Under the pieces are notes generated by a model. It made no database searches, was not told the origin of the DNA, and saw only the letters and a program-made list of their open reading frames with translations. 64,000 bases of DNA from CAWATZ01 sp963784995. Its GTDB lineage: Bacteria; Planctomycetota; Planctomycetia; Gemmatales; Gemmataceae. The position numbers and the translations under genes are program-made. The stretch spans positions 1 through 64,000 of the forward strand of contig CAWATZ010000006.1 in NCBI GenBank assembly GCA_963784995.1, in the 5' to 3' direction. The first letter of the stretch is position 1. Each line of letters starts with the position of its first letter. Positions 9,252 to 17,617 of this stretch are shown here, piece by piece.

Positions 9252-10445
9252 TCAGGCCATGGTTGGCAGGGAGACAACGTCCTTCTTGAGGTCTTCCTTG
9301 AAGCGGGCCAGCTGCACTTCCCCGGGCGGAATCCCGGTCAGCGGTTTCCCCTCGATCACCTCCGCCAGTTTTTCACCCAGCGCCGGCCCTTGCATCATCC
9401 CATGGCTCCCCGCGGCAATGACGAAAAACCCTGGTCGCGGCTCATCGACGATCGGTTTGTGGTCGGGCGTGTGGTCCACGGCTGCGGCCCAGGCCCGGCT
9501 GATCCCGAGGCCGGCCAGCGCCGGAACGAGCGCCTCCCACCTCGGCCGCAGCCGTTCGTAATAGCCCCAGTCAAAGGCCAGCTGATGCTGATCGGAAGGA
9601 TCGGCTGGCTCGTTGGGGTTGGTCATCCCCAGGAGGATGCCGTGTTCGTCCGGGCGCAGGTAGAGCCCGCTCTCCAGGGCGAGGGCCATCGGCCACGGTT
9701 GGCCTGCCTGCGCTCCGACAGCGGGAAAACTGACGATCTGGTGCCGTGCAGCCGTGACGACCGGCTGTTGCGTGGCAGGAAGGAGCAGTTCCTCCACTCC
9801 AAGGAAGGCACCGACCCTCTGGAAGCCGCGCGGCCCGGCGGCATTGACGACCTTCCCGGTCTCCAGGGTCCCCTGCGGGGTTGCCAGGCGATAACCACTG
9901 CCCACCTTCACCAGGGACTCGATTGGACAGTTCTCGTACAGGTCCACCGTCCCGGTTCGCAGCAGGGCCAGCGTGACGTTCCGGACCACGACTGCCGGCT
10001 CCACGTAGCCGTCGCTGGCCGTGAACGTGGCGCCAGCAAGAAGGCCCCAGTTGAGGGCGGGGAAACGCCGCGCCCCCTCGGCTCGATCCACCCATTCATT
10101 CTCCAGGCCACACTGCCGCCGCAGCGCGACCAGGGCCTCGAACGCCGGCTGCTGGTCCGTGCTCTCGGCCAGGACGTAATAGCCGGTCTGGTGAAACCCA
10201 CTGTCGAGCTTCAGTTCCTCTCCCAATCGCAGGTAGATGGCGCGCGAGCGCATCCCCAGGCGAATGGCTGCTTCTGTCCCACCTTGCTGCCGGATCATTC
10301 CGGCAGAGCGGCTGGTCGCGCCGCTGCCCGCCCAGCGCTGCTCGCAGACCAGGATGCGCCTCTTGCCGCGCCGCGCCAGGTGGTAGGCGGTCCACAAGCC
10401 CAGATTGCCGCCGCCGACAATCACGCAGTCATAAACCGCTGTCAT
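9252..10445 (-). CDS. FAD-dependent oxidoreductase (DAO/glycine-oxidase type)
   Basis: The N-terminus YDCVIVGGGNLGLWTAYHLA is a Rossmann dinucleotide-binding loop (GGGNLG at about 10-16). GATSRSAGMIRQ, which contacts FAD in DAO-family enzymes, follows. Near the C-terminus DHTPDHKPIVD and GSHGMMQGPALGEKLAE close the flavin site. At 397 residues it fits the family that oxidises amines such as glycine, sarcosine or proline derivatives. Its start overlaps the stop of the upstream APC permease by 4 bp (ATGA), so the two are cotranscribed and may import and oxidise one amino acid or amine. The substrate cannot be told from sequence. Confidence 0.88.
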   Translation of the reverse strand: MTAVYDCVIVGGGNLGLWTAYHLARRGKRRILVCEQRWAGSGATSRSAGMIRQQGGTEAAIRLGMRSRAIYLRLGEELKLDSGFHQTGYYVLAESTDQQPAFEALVALRRQCGLENEWVDRAEGARRFPALNWGLLAGATFTASDGYVEPAVVVRNVTLALLRTGTVDLYENCPIESLVKVGSGYRLATPQGTLETGKVVNAAGPRGFQRVGAFLGVEELLLPATQQPVVTAARHQIVSFPAVGAQAGQPWPMALALESGLYLRPDEHGILLGMTNPNEPADPSDQHQLAFDWGYYERLRPRWEALVPALAGLGISRAWAAAVDHTPDHKPIVDEPRPGFFVIAAGSHGMMQGPALGEKLAEVIEGKPLTGIPPGEVQLARFKEDLKKDVVSLPTMA

Positions 10446-11839
10446 GGCCGTTTCCCTTCCAGTTCTGCTCTCCTGGGCCGGGTGAGCCAAAGGGCCAATC
10501 CAAGGGCCAACCAGGCCGCCAGGGCAGCGTACTGCCAGGATGTGAAACTCCCTTCGATGCTGGGGACCAACTTCATGGCCAGGAGCAGCCCGGCCACGAC
10601 GGCTCCGCTCCCTCCGAACAGCCACCGTTCCCACGGGGAGCGGTCGCCCGCCCCCGCGCAGTAGGCGACGCAGGCCGCCAGCCAGCCGGCTGCCAGCGCG
10701 AACGAGCCTACCTCGGCGATCGGAACCAGGACCGATTTCCCCAGCAGGCAGCCCAGGGCGGCGAACAGGCCCACAAACAGGATGGCCCGGTGGGGCGTTT
10801 GAAACCGGCCATGTACCGCCCCCAGACCCGCCCCGGCGAACCCGCATCGGCCCATGGCGAACAGCATCCGCGACGCCGACAGCAAGCAACCGTTGAACAC
10901 CTTGATCAGCGAGAGGATGGCCCCGAACAGGATGAAGTTCACCAGCAGGTCGGAGCCGAAGGCGCGGCGGAACGCGGTCAGGGTCGCGGACTCCGTGGCG
11001 GCCGACTCCTGCCAGGGACTCAACAAAGCGACCACGAGAATGACCGCGACGTAAAAGGCGACCCCGCTCCCGATGGCCGTGAGCACAATGCCCACGAAAT
11101 GATGGCTGCGCATGTCGTCGGTCTTCTCCTCGACACAACGTGCGACCATCTCGAACCCGGAGAGGAAGTAGGGAACGATCTGCAGGACCAGCAGGGTGGA
11201 GAGGGCCGCCCCCCACAGGGTAGTGCCCTGTGCAAACAGCGGTTGCATGTTCTCCGCCCGGCCGCGCGTCAGGCCGAGTGTGGTGAAGATGCCGAACACC
11301 ACGAGGAGCGCCCACGTGAAGGTGCTCTGCAATCGAGCGCTGGCAGCCACACCTCGGATGTTGAGGGTGGTGATGGCCACGACCAGGACCAGACCAAGCA
11401 CCAGTTCGGGCAGGTAGACGGTGTGTTCGCCGACCCGGTAAAGTGGAAACGACTCCAGCGCGGGGAAGATCTGGGCCGCCAGCTGCCCGACGGCAACCGC
11501 CTCGTAAGGGCAGACGACCAGATAGCCCAGCGACATCACCCAGCCGATGATGAAACGCACGCCGGAGGGAAACAGCGATTCGGTGTAGGCCATCTCACTG
11601 TCGGAGCGGGGGATGCCGGCCGTGAGATGGCCGTAAACGATGCCAATGGGGACAACGAGAATGCCCCCCAGGATGAACCCGAGTGCCGCCCCGGCCGGGC
11701 CGCCCCGGCGGAGCCAGTCGTGCATCACCACGACCCAGCCAACGCCGATCATCGACCCCAGCGCCAGGGTGAAGAACGCTGTCACCCCCAGACTCTGGCG
11801 GAGCGGTGCAGCCGCACTCGCTTCGGCTTTTTCACCCAT
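10442..11839 (-). CDS. APC-superfamily amino-acid/amine permease
   Basis: 465 residues with about 12 hydrophobic segments. The first, FFTLALGSMIGVGWVVVMHD, carries the GxMIGxG signature of APC helix 1. Later segments include SGFEMVARCVEEK, a helix-6/7 feature of the family. The product is an integral cytoplasmic-membrane transporter, probably a proton- or sodium-coupled importer. The downstream FAD oxidase gene overlaps by 4 bp, so a catabolic pair for an amine or amino acid is likely. No terminator or operator is evident upstream; a separate small gene on the same strand ends 17 bases before it. Confidence 0.88.
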   Translation of the reverse strand: MGEKAEASAAAPLRQSLGVTAFFTLALGSMIGVGWVVVMHDWLRRGGPAGAALGFILGGILVVPIGIVYGHLTAGIPRSDSEMAYTESLFPSGVRFIIGWVMSLGYLVVCPYEAVAVGQLAAQIFPALESFPLYRVGEHTVYLPELVLGLVLVVAITTLNIRGVAASARLQSTFTWALLVVFGIFTTLGLTRGRAENMQPLFAQGTTLWGAALSTLLVLQIVPYFLSGFEMVARCVEEKTDDMRSHHFVGIVLTAIGSGVAFYVAVILVVALLSPWQESAATESATLTAFRRAFGSDLLVNFILFGAILSLIKVFNGCLLSASRMLFAMGRCGFAGAGLGAVHGRFQTPHRAILFVGLFAALGCLLGKSVLVPIAEVGSFALAAGWLAACVAYCAGAGDRSPWERWLFGGSGAVVAGLLLAMKLVPSIEGSFTSWQYAALAAWLALGLALWLTRPRRAELEGKRP

Positions 11840-11855
11840 GACAATTCAACTCCAT

Positions 11856-12377
11856 CTACTTGACGGTGCCTGAAGAGGTGAGGCTCATCCCGGGAGACGT
11901 CGAGCAAGTCTTGATTGCCTGCTCGGCGACCTTGATAAAGTGGACGTTGAACTCATCCCGGATGCCCGGCCGACCCCACATTTCACGAGCCAGCGAGGAC
12001 CTCCGGAAGAAATTCACGCAGAAGACGCTCCAGCAGCGGTGGGACTCCTTTTCCGTGGCCGAATCCTGTCCTGTTCCGTGGTGCGCGAAAACCAGTTCAA
12101 ACAAGCGGAAGAACAGCCAGACGAGGGCTTCACGCTTCACGTTCTCCGCCAGCTCGTCGCGCTTCATTGCGGCCGAAGGGTGGTCGTCATAGATGGAGTA
12201 CAGGATCGGTTCACTCAACATTTCCCGCTTGATCTCAAACAGCATGGTCTGGAACGCATTCCGGTTGCCAATCCGCAGTTGCTGTTCGGATAAGGCTTTC
12301 GTCTTGACGGCCGCGTAAATGGCCACGACGAGAGAGAACACCGAGATCACCACAGTCACAACTTCGGGAGCAGTCAT
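11856..12377 (-). CDS. Single-pass membrane protein, DUF-like, unknown function
   Basis: The start at the ATG at 12377 is supported by GGAAAGG about 8 bases upstream. The 173-residue product opens with one transmembrane helix (VVTVVISVFSLVVAIYAAV). It then has a soluble helical region with SEQQLRIGNRNAFQTMLFEI, and later REMWGRPGIRDEFN. The layout (anchor, coiled-coil-like start, W-rich helical domain) is common among small bacterial proteins of unknown function that sense or regulate at the membrane. It is on the same strand as the permease but probably independent. Confidence 0.7.
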   Translation of the reverse strand: MTAPEVVTVVISVFSLVVAIYAAVKTKALSEQQLRIGNRNAFQTMLFEIKREMLSEPILYSIYDDHPSAAMKRDELAENVKREALVWLFFRLFELVFAHHGTGQDSATEKESHRCWSVFCVNFFRRSSLAREMWGRPGIRDEFNVHFIKVAEQAIKTCSTSPGMSLTSSGTVK

Positions 12378-12472
12378 GTTGCACCCTTTCCTTGCCCGTG
12401 TTGGTTCCCGAACGTCTTCGGTCGGTGATCGTTTACTGCTGCCTATTGCCTTTTCGTTGTCAGGCACCGATT

Positions 12473-12541
12473 ATTACTCCGGCACGAAAGATCGGAGGCC
12501 GGATTGTCAATCCGGCCTCCGATCTTTCGTGCCGGAGTAAT
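12473..12541. repeat. Perfect inverted repeat, 33-bp arms, 3-base loop
   Basis: Arms 12473-12505 and 12509-12541 are exact reverse complements. They lie between two divergently oriented genes (start of the membrane protein at 12377 and start of the nuclease-like gene at 12613), so this is not a shared terminator. It is another dispersed palindrome, of different sequence from the others. Confidence 0.85.
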
Positions 12542-12612
12542 GCTGCCGCCGGGTGGGTTATTCTTCAGAATAGCAACTGCTTCTGGAAAGGCACCCAGGA
12601 AAGGTCGATGGC

Positions 12613-13557
12613 ATGCAGCCGACTTCCCCCCAGCCCACGGAACCGCAATCCAGCGGGACACCTGGGAAAATCCGGACGTGGTGGCATCCCTTGCTGGCCA
12701 ACCTGCTGCGCTGGCAGTTGGGCGAGCACTACCACTTGCAAGAGGAAGTCCCGGTTGGCCAGAAGCCGCTGCAGATCGACATCCTGCTGCTGCACCGGGA
12801 GAAGGGCGAGTTGCCCGCCAGCGCCCGACAGATCCTGGCGGGCCTGGCGGAGCATTTCAGCGAGTACACCTTGCTGGAGTTCAAGAGTCCCTCCGATACC
12901 CTGCGTGCCGGTGATTTCCAGACTTTCCTGGCCTACGCCCTGCTCTATCGGGCCCAGAATCACCCTTTGCTGGACCCAGCCCGGATGCATCTGCTGGTGC
13001 TGGCTCCCCGACTGACCCAGCCCTACCGGGATGAGCTGCAGGCACTGGCCGTGACGGCCCAGCAGCAAGAGCCCGGCATCTGGCGGCTGCAAGGAGGGCT
13101 GGTCCTTCACCCCACCTGGGTGCTGGAAACCGAGACGCTGGCCGGGCTGAACCATCCTCTGCTGACCTTGATCAGTCCTCCGTTCCTGAAGAATCCTGTT
13201 TCCGCCTATGAGCTGCTGTGTCAGGGCGGTTATGATAACATGGTGGTCTATCTGAGCCAGCAGATCCAGCAGTTTCGCCTGCGGGGAAAGGAGTTTGCCA
13301 TGCAGCACCTGGGAGCCGAAGACGAGTTGGCGAAAGTCCTGCGCGAGATTCTGGTCACCCTCCCGCCCGAAGAACGGTTGGAAGGTCTCTCGCCCAAGCA
13401 ACGACTGGAAGGCCTCTCTCCCGAGCAACGGCTGGAGGGCCTTTCTCCCGAAGACTTGCTGCGCGGGCTTTCGCCGGAAGATCGGGAGCGTTTGCGGCAT
13501 TTGCTGCAAAACCAGACCAAACCGGACAGTTCGTCATCCCAAGAATCCACGCCTTGA
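12613..13557 (+). CDS. Rpn-like PD-(D/E)XK protein with C-terminal degenerate repeats
   Basis: 314 residues. The N-terminal half has the PD-(D/E)XK layout: EEVPVGQKPLQIDILLL with D56, then YTLLEFKSP with E89-x-K91, followed by a helix with FQTFLAYALLYR. This resembles the nuclease core of Rpn/YhgA-type and related proteins. The C-terminus holds near-identical units RLEGLSPEQ/RLEGLSPED, about 9 residues each, ending LLQNQTKPDSSS. An internal ATG at 13300 is preceded by AAAGGAG with a 6-base gap, a near-ideal ribosome-binding site, and would give an 85-residue C-terminal product. A copy of exactly that segment follows the gene. Many paralogues of this C-terminus are known to me from Gemmata genomes; none is characterised. 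Confidence 0.72.
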   Translation: MQPTSPQPTEPQSSGTPGKIRTWWHPLLANLLRWQLGEHYHLQEEVPVGQKPLQIDILLLHREKGELPASARQILAGLAEHFSEYTLLEFKSPSDTLRAGDFQTFLAYALLYRAQNHPLLDPARMHLLVLAPRLTQPYRDELQALAVTAQQQEPGIWRLQGGLVLHPTWVLETETLAGLNHPLLTLISPPFLKNPVSAYELLCQGGYDNMVVYLSQQIQQFRLRGKEFAMQHLGAEDELAKVLREILVTLPPEERLEGLSPKQRLEGLSPEQRLEGLSPEDLLRGLSPEDRERLRHLLQNQTKPDSSSSQESTP

Positions 13558-13592
13558 TAGTGGCCTGTTGCCTGCTGGGAAAGGAGTTTGCC

Positions 13593-13796
13593 ATGCAACA
13601 CCTGGGAGCCGAAGACGAGCTGAGGAAAGTGTTGCGCGACATTGTGGTCACCCTTCCGCTCGAAGACCGCCTTTGGGGGATGTCTCTCGAAGACCGGCTG
13701 CGCGGGCTCTCTCCCGAAGACCTGGAGCGTTTGCGACAGTTACTGGATAACCAGACCAGTCCGGACAGTTCGTCACGCCCGGAATCAACACCTTGA
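13593..13796 (+). CDS. Stand-alone copy of the C-terminal small frame of the preceding gene
   Basis: The start ATG at 13593 is preceded by the same AAAGGAG-6-ATG as the internal start at 13300 of the upstream gene. The 67-residue product opens MQHLGAEDELRKVLRDIV, where the parent has MQHLGAEDELAKVLREIL. It keeps two of the nine-residue LEDRL-type units and ends LLDNQTSPDSSS. Homology begins just upstream of the ribosome-binding site, so the duplication preserves a complete translation unit. It could be a decaying duplicate or a functional small protein such as an antitoxin for the nuclease-like protein. Confidence 0.5.
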   Translation: MQHLGAEDELRKVLRDIVVTLPLEDRLWGMSLEDRLRGLSPEDLERLRQLLDNQTSPDSSSRPESTP

Positions 13797-14147
13797 GCAA
13801 TCGGTTGGGCATCGTTCCCTCTTTCAACTCCCCGCCCCGAGTCGGTCCCAGCACAAATGTGCCAGGATCTGTCGGAAACAGCCGATCAGCCCGTCCCGAA
13901 CACCCTGGCAGGTGGCAGGCGGACAGAAAAATGACTCCCTGCGGCACTCCTCCGACAGCGAGGGGCCCCTTCTGGCCTCTCGGCCAGACTCGGACTTTTG
14001 GCAGGCAAGGCAGGCAGGTCCCTGTCCTGAGTCTCCAGAAACGAACAGCCGGCAGGCGAGCCGCCCGCGGCTACGCCTACCGGCTGTTCTTCTTCGTTTC
14101 CGGATACGCCTGAAACGAAACGGGAACGCCTCGCCAGGTTCGTTGCG
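13797..14147. other. Intergenic region with an imperfect hairpin (14038-14100)
   Basis: No gene is supported here. Bases 14038-14100 form an imperfect inverted repeat: GAAACGAA and CAGCCGG on the left pair with CCGGCTG and TTCGTTTC on the right, with internal mismatches. It lies between convergent genes, so it could terminate either transcript, although no clean U-tract follows. Confidence 0.5.
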
Positions 14148-15866
14148 CTATCTCCCGGCTCGTTTTTCTGGCAGGGTCACGTCCTTGAGGGTTTCCTTCT
14201 TCCCCTTGCGCAGGACCACCACCTCCGTCGGTGTCTTCGCCTTGGCGTCGTCCACTTCCTTGACAAAGTTCGCAAGGTCACGGGGCACGCCCCGGTCCCC
14301 GACTTTCAGCAAGACGTCCCCGGGCTTGACTCCCGCCCTGGCGGCCGACGAACCCGGCGCCACGTCGAACACGAGCAGCCCTTCGCCCCGGGGCAGCTTC
14401 AGCTCGTCGGCCAGGGCCTCGCTCGGCTTGCCGACCAGGACGCCCAGCCGGCCGTGCCGGGCCAGTTCGCGCGCGTCCTGCTTCATGTCGGTCTCGGTCT
14501 CCTTGTCTTTTGCTTCCTTGTCCATCGGAAGCTCCACCTCGGTTGTCTTGCCGGCACGAAGCTCGATCAGCTTTCGCTCCTTGACGGTCTTGCCGTCGCG
14601 GTGAACCTCGGCCTCGAGCACGGAGCCGTAAATCCGGTCCGGCCGCAGGTCCGGCGTCTCGAACTCACGCCGGGGGCCGGTCTCGGTGGTCGCTTTGCCA
14701 TCGATCTTCAGACTGGCGTCGGCCGGGAGATGCACCACGATCAGGGCCGGCTTACCCGGAACCTTGTCGGCGGTGGCTTGATGGCGGGCCTTCTCCTCTT
14801 CCAGTTCCTTCCGGAGCGACTCCCGGTTGGCGGCGGCTTCGGCCCGGGCTTTCCGGACCGCGTCCAGGTCTTCCCGGACCCGGGCCAGGTCTTTCCGCGC
14901 CGCCTCCAATTCATCGCGGGTCCGGGCCACGTCGCGCTTCGCCTCGACCAGCTTGGCGGTGGTTTCCTTCGTCTGTCCCTTTTCCGATTCCAGGTCCTTG
15001 CGCAGGCCGTCCAGTGCCTTGCCGGCATCGTCCAGGGTTTTGCGTGCCGAGAGCAGGTCTGTCCGGGACCGTTCCGCTTCCTTGCCGGCCTGCTCCAGCT
15101 TGGCGCTGACCTCCTTGTGCTGGGCCCTGGTTGTCTCCAGCTCCTTCCGCAGGCTGGCCGCGACCTCTTGATTTTCCGTCAGCGCCTTCTGGTTCCGGGC
15201 CAGGTCCTGCCGCACGGCTGCCAGGTTCTTGGCTTCCAGCTCCAGGGTCTTCACGGCCGCGGTCAGCTCCCTCTGAGCCTGGGCTTCTTTCTTGGCGGCC
15301 GCAGCCAGCTTGGTGGCGGCGTCCTTGGAGTTTGTCTTTTCGGCTTCCAGTTCCTTGCGCAGGTCCTCCTGGACCTTGCGGGCCTCGTCCACGGCTTTCT
15401 TTGCCGTGACCTGGGTCGCGGCCAGTTCCGCCTTGGTTCGTTCGGCTTCCTTGGTTGCCAGATCCAGCTTGGCGCTGGCCTCCTTGGACTGGGTCTTCGC
15501 TGCATCCAGGTCCTTGCGTAACCCTTCCAGGCTCTTCTGACTCTTGGTCAGCGTCTTCTGGGTCGTGGCCAGCTCCTTTTCCAGGCTTTCCTTCTTCCTG
15601 GTCGTTTCCGCCAGTTTGGTCTGGGCCGCCTTCTCGGCCTGCATGACCTTGGCGAGCTGACCCTTGGCTTCGGTCAACGCCTTCTGGGCGGTCGCCAGGT
15701 CCGCCTTGAGCTTGGCCAGATCCTGATCCGCGGGGCCGGGCTTGGGCTGCGCGGGCGGTGGGGCCTTGGGATCGGGTTCCGCCAACCCGCCCCGGATTCC
15801 GAACAACAACAGGGCGCCGGCACACAAGCCAACCATCAGCACGTGAGACGCAAGTCTGCCAGTCAT
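14148..15866 (-). CDS. Secreted coiled-coil / TIGR03000 / PDZ protein
   Basis: The ATG at 15866 begins with a signal peptide (VLMVGLCAGALLLFGIRGG). A proline-rich spacer follows, then about 300 residues of uninterrupted heptad-like helix made of near-repeats such as LRKDLEAAKTQ, a long coiled coil. After it comes a block PALIVVHLPADASLKIDG, then REFETPDLRPDRIY, matching the planctomycete TIGR03000 domain. The C-terminus is a PDZ domain (GLLVFDVAPGSSAARAGVKPG, then DVLLKVGDRGV). The protein is probably periplasmic or envelope-attached, spanning distance with the coil and binding a partner through PDZ. The GC-rich repetitive coil codes for high Lys/Ala/Glu. No enzyme domain is visible. Confidence 0.82.
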   Translation of the reverse strand: MTGRLASHVLMVGLCAGALLLFGIRGGLAEPDPKAPPPAQPKPGPADQDLAKLKADLATAQKALTEAKGQLAKVMQAEKAAQTKLAETTRKKESLEKELATTQKTLTKSQKSLEGLRKDLDAAKTQSKEASAKLDLATKEAERTKAELAATQVTAKKAVDEARKVQEDLRKELEAEKTNSKDAATKLAAAAKKEAQAQRELTAAVKTLELEAKNLAAVRQDLARNQKALTENQEVAASLRKELETTRAQHKEVSAKLEQAGKEAERSRTDLLSARKTLDDAGKALDGLRKDLESEKGQTKETTAKLVEAKRDVARTRDELEAARKDLARVREDLDAVRKARAEAAANRESLRKELEEEKARHQATADKVPGKPALIVVHLPADASLKIDGKATTETGPRREFETPDLRPDRIYGSVLEAEVHRDGKTVKERKLIELRAGKTTEVELPMDKEAKDKETETDMKQDARELARHGRLGVLVGKPSEALADELKLPRGEGLLVFDVAPGSSAARAGVKPGDVLLKVGDRGVPRDLANFVKEVDDAKAKTPTEVVVLRKGKKETLKDVTLPEKRAGR

Positions 15867-16093
15867 ACTTTCCGCCTTGGGAATCGGTGCGCTACAGGGG
15901 TGCCTATCCAATCCTGGACCCGGTTCGGTCCCTCCCAGCAGTGGTTTTCAGTTTCCTCTGACAAAGGAAACCTGGGATGCAGTCTACCACGGCTTGAGGG
16001 GCCACGTCCACAACTTAACGATGCAAACCGGAGGCCAATCTACCCCCGGCAGTCGGCCGGCAATACAATCCTCCTCAAGTGTGTTATTGTTTG

Positions 16094-16143
16094 GTAGGAC
16101 GGGCTTCCCAGCCCGTCCGGCCGGTCTGGGAAGGCCGGCCTAC
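16094..16143. repeat. Imperfect palindrome related to 832-885
   Basis: GTAGGAC, GGGCTTCCCAG and CCCGTCCGG on the left pair with CCGG, CTGGGAAGGCC and CCTAC on the right. Sequence and centre match the perfect palindrome at 832-885. It ends 27 bases before the adaptor start codon and lies between two divergent genes. Confidence 0.75.
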
Positions 16144-16170
16144 GTCAATCTTCCTGACGCGGGTTGTCCC

Positions 16171-17466
16171 ATGAACCGTTGCGTTGTGCGTCCGGCCCTG
16201 CTCGCTGTCGCCCTGGCCGCCGGCCTGCCGGCCGGTTGTCACAAGGCCCCTCCTCCCCAGGAAGAGCCGCTGCTGCAGGTGAACTGGAGCTTTCCGGTCG
16301 AACGCGTGGTCACCGATCACGTCGATTTCACCGGCCGGCTCGACTCGATCAACGCCGTGGACATCAAGCCGCGCGTCACCGGCTACATTGTCCGCACGCC
16401 TTTCAAGGAAGGCTCCGAGGTCAAGCAGGATGACCTGCTCTTCGAGATTGACCGGCGCACCTACAAGGCCACGCTCGATCAAAACAAGGCCGACGTGCAG
16501 CTCACCGATGCCAAATGGGTCCTGGCCAAGGCCAACAACGTCCGGGCCAAGCAGGTCAAGGAGAAAAACCCCGCGGCCATCAGCCAGCAGGAGCTGGAGC
16601 AGTACGACGCCGTCGAGAAGGAAAGCCTGGCCACGCTGCTGGCGGCCAGGGCCAAGGTGGAAATGGCACAAATCTACTATGACTGGTGCAAGGTCCAGTC
16701 GCCCATCGATGGCCTCATCAGCCGGTACTACTTCACCACCGGCAACCTGGTCAATCAGGACACCACCTTGCTGACCACCATCGTCTCGCTCAACCCGATT
16801 TACGCCTACTTTGACATGGACGAGCGCACCCTGCTGACCGTCCGCAACGCCATCATGTCCGGGCGGCTGAAATACAAACGGCCTCCCGATGAGATGGCGG
16901 GGCTCTTTGTCTCCTCGCTCGGTCGGCTGGCCCTGGCGCCCAATCCCTGGGAGATCGGCCGGACGGCGGACACGGTCCTCAAGGCCCAGGAGATCGCGGT
17001 GTCCATGAGACTGACCACCGAAACCGGCTTTCCCCACCAGGGGACCATCAATTTCATCAACAACAAGGTCGATCCGCTCACCGGCACCATCACCGTTCGC
17101 GGCGTCTTCGCCAATCCCAAGGGGGCCCAGGGCGTCCGGTTGATGTCGCCCGGCATGTTCACGCGCATCCGCCTGCCGATCAGTGAGCCGTACCCTGCCC
17201 TGCTCGTCGCCCAGAAGGTGGTCCTCACCGACCAGGGACTCAAGAACGTCTACGTCCTCGACAAGGACGACAAGATCCAGTATCGCCGGGTCACCCTGGG
17301 CGCGGTCCAGCCGGACGGTCTGCAGGTGATCCTCTCCGGCATCCAGCCCACGGACCGCATCGCCCTGAGCAACTTGCAGTTTGTCCGGCCGGAGATGCAG
17401 GTGGAGCCCACCCGGAAGCCGATGCCGACGGAGAACGGGCAGGGCCGGCAGGTGCTGAAGAAGTGA
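16171..17466 (+). CDS. RND efflux periplasmic adaptor (membrane-fusion protein)
   Basis: 431 residues. The start has a signal sequence with lipobox LPAGC near residue 24, so it is probably a lipoprotein. VDFTGRLDSINAVDIKPRV and TGYIVRTPFKEGSEVKQDDL form the first lipoyl half-motif, a helical hairpin rich in Lys/Ala follows, and YYDWCKVQSPIDGLISR is the second lipoyl half. The beta-barrel and membrane-proximal domains follow (LMSPGMFTRIRLPIS). This is the AcrA/MexA family layout. It delivers substrate and couples the RND permeases encoded next (17618 and 21227) to the outer-membrane factor encoded at 25196-26998 on the opposite strand. Confidence 0.93.
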   Translation: MNRCVVRPALLAVALAAGLPAGCHKAPPPQEEPLLQVNWSFPVERVVTDHVDFTGRLDSINAVDIKPRVTGYIVRTPFKEGSEVKQDDLLFEIDRRTYKATLDQNKADVQLTDAKWVLAKANNVRAKQVKEKNPAAISQQELEQYDAVEKESLATLLAARAKVEMAQIYYDWCKVQSPIDGLISRYYFTTGNLVNQDTTLLTTIVSLNPIYAYFDMDERTLLTVRNAIMSGRLKYKRPPDEMAGLFVSSLGRLALAPNPWEIGRTADTVLKAQEIAVSMRLTTETGFPHQGTINFINNKVDPLTGTITVRGVFANPKGAQGVRLMSPGMFTRIRLPISEPYPALLVAQKVVLTDQGLKNVYVLDKDDKIQYRRVTLGAVQPDGLQVILSGIQPTDRIALSNLQFVRPEMQVEPTRKPMPTENGQGRQVLKK

Positions 17467-17486
17467 TTGCACCCCCGACATCCCCA

Positions 17487-17572
17487 CCCCGGGTTGCGCT
17501 GCGCTCCACCCGGGGCTTTACTCCGTTGGCTTCGGGAATAAAGCCCCGGGTGGAGCGCAGCGCAACCCGGGG
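17487..17572. repeat. Perfect inverted repeat, 34-bp arms
   Basis: Arms 17487-17520 and 17539-17572 are exact reverse complements around an 18-base loop. The element sits between the adaptor stop and the first RND permease start within what should be one operon, so read-through must occur or the element attenuates downstream expression. Confidence 0.85.
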
Positions 17573-17617
17573 TGTGTGGGCGAGGGGCGGGGTCGGGAAC
17601 ATTGTCAGGAGCCAGAC

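Noticed and set aside
17487..17572. Palindromes read as intrinsic terminators
   Set aside because: Arms are far longer than normal terminators, U-tracts are missing, and several lie within operons or divergent gaps. Only the hairpins at 42577 and, weakly, 30407 are kept as terminators.
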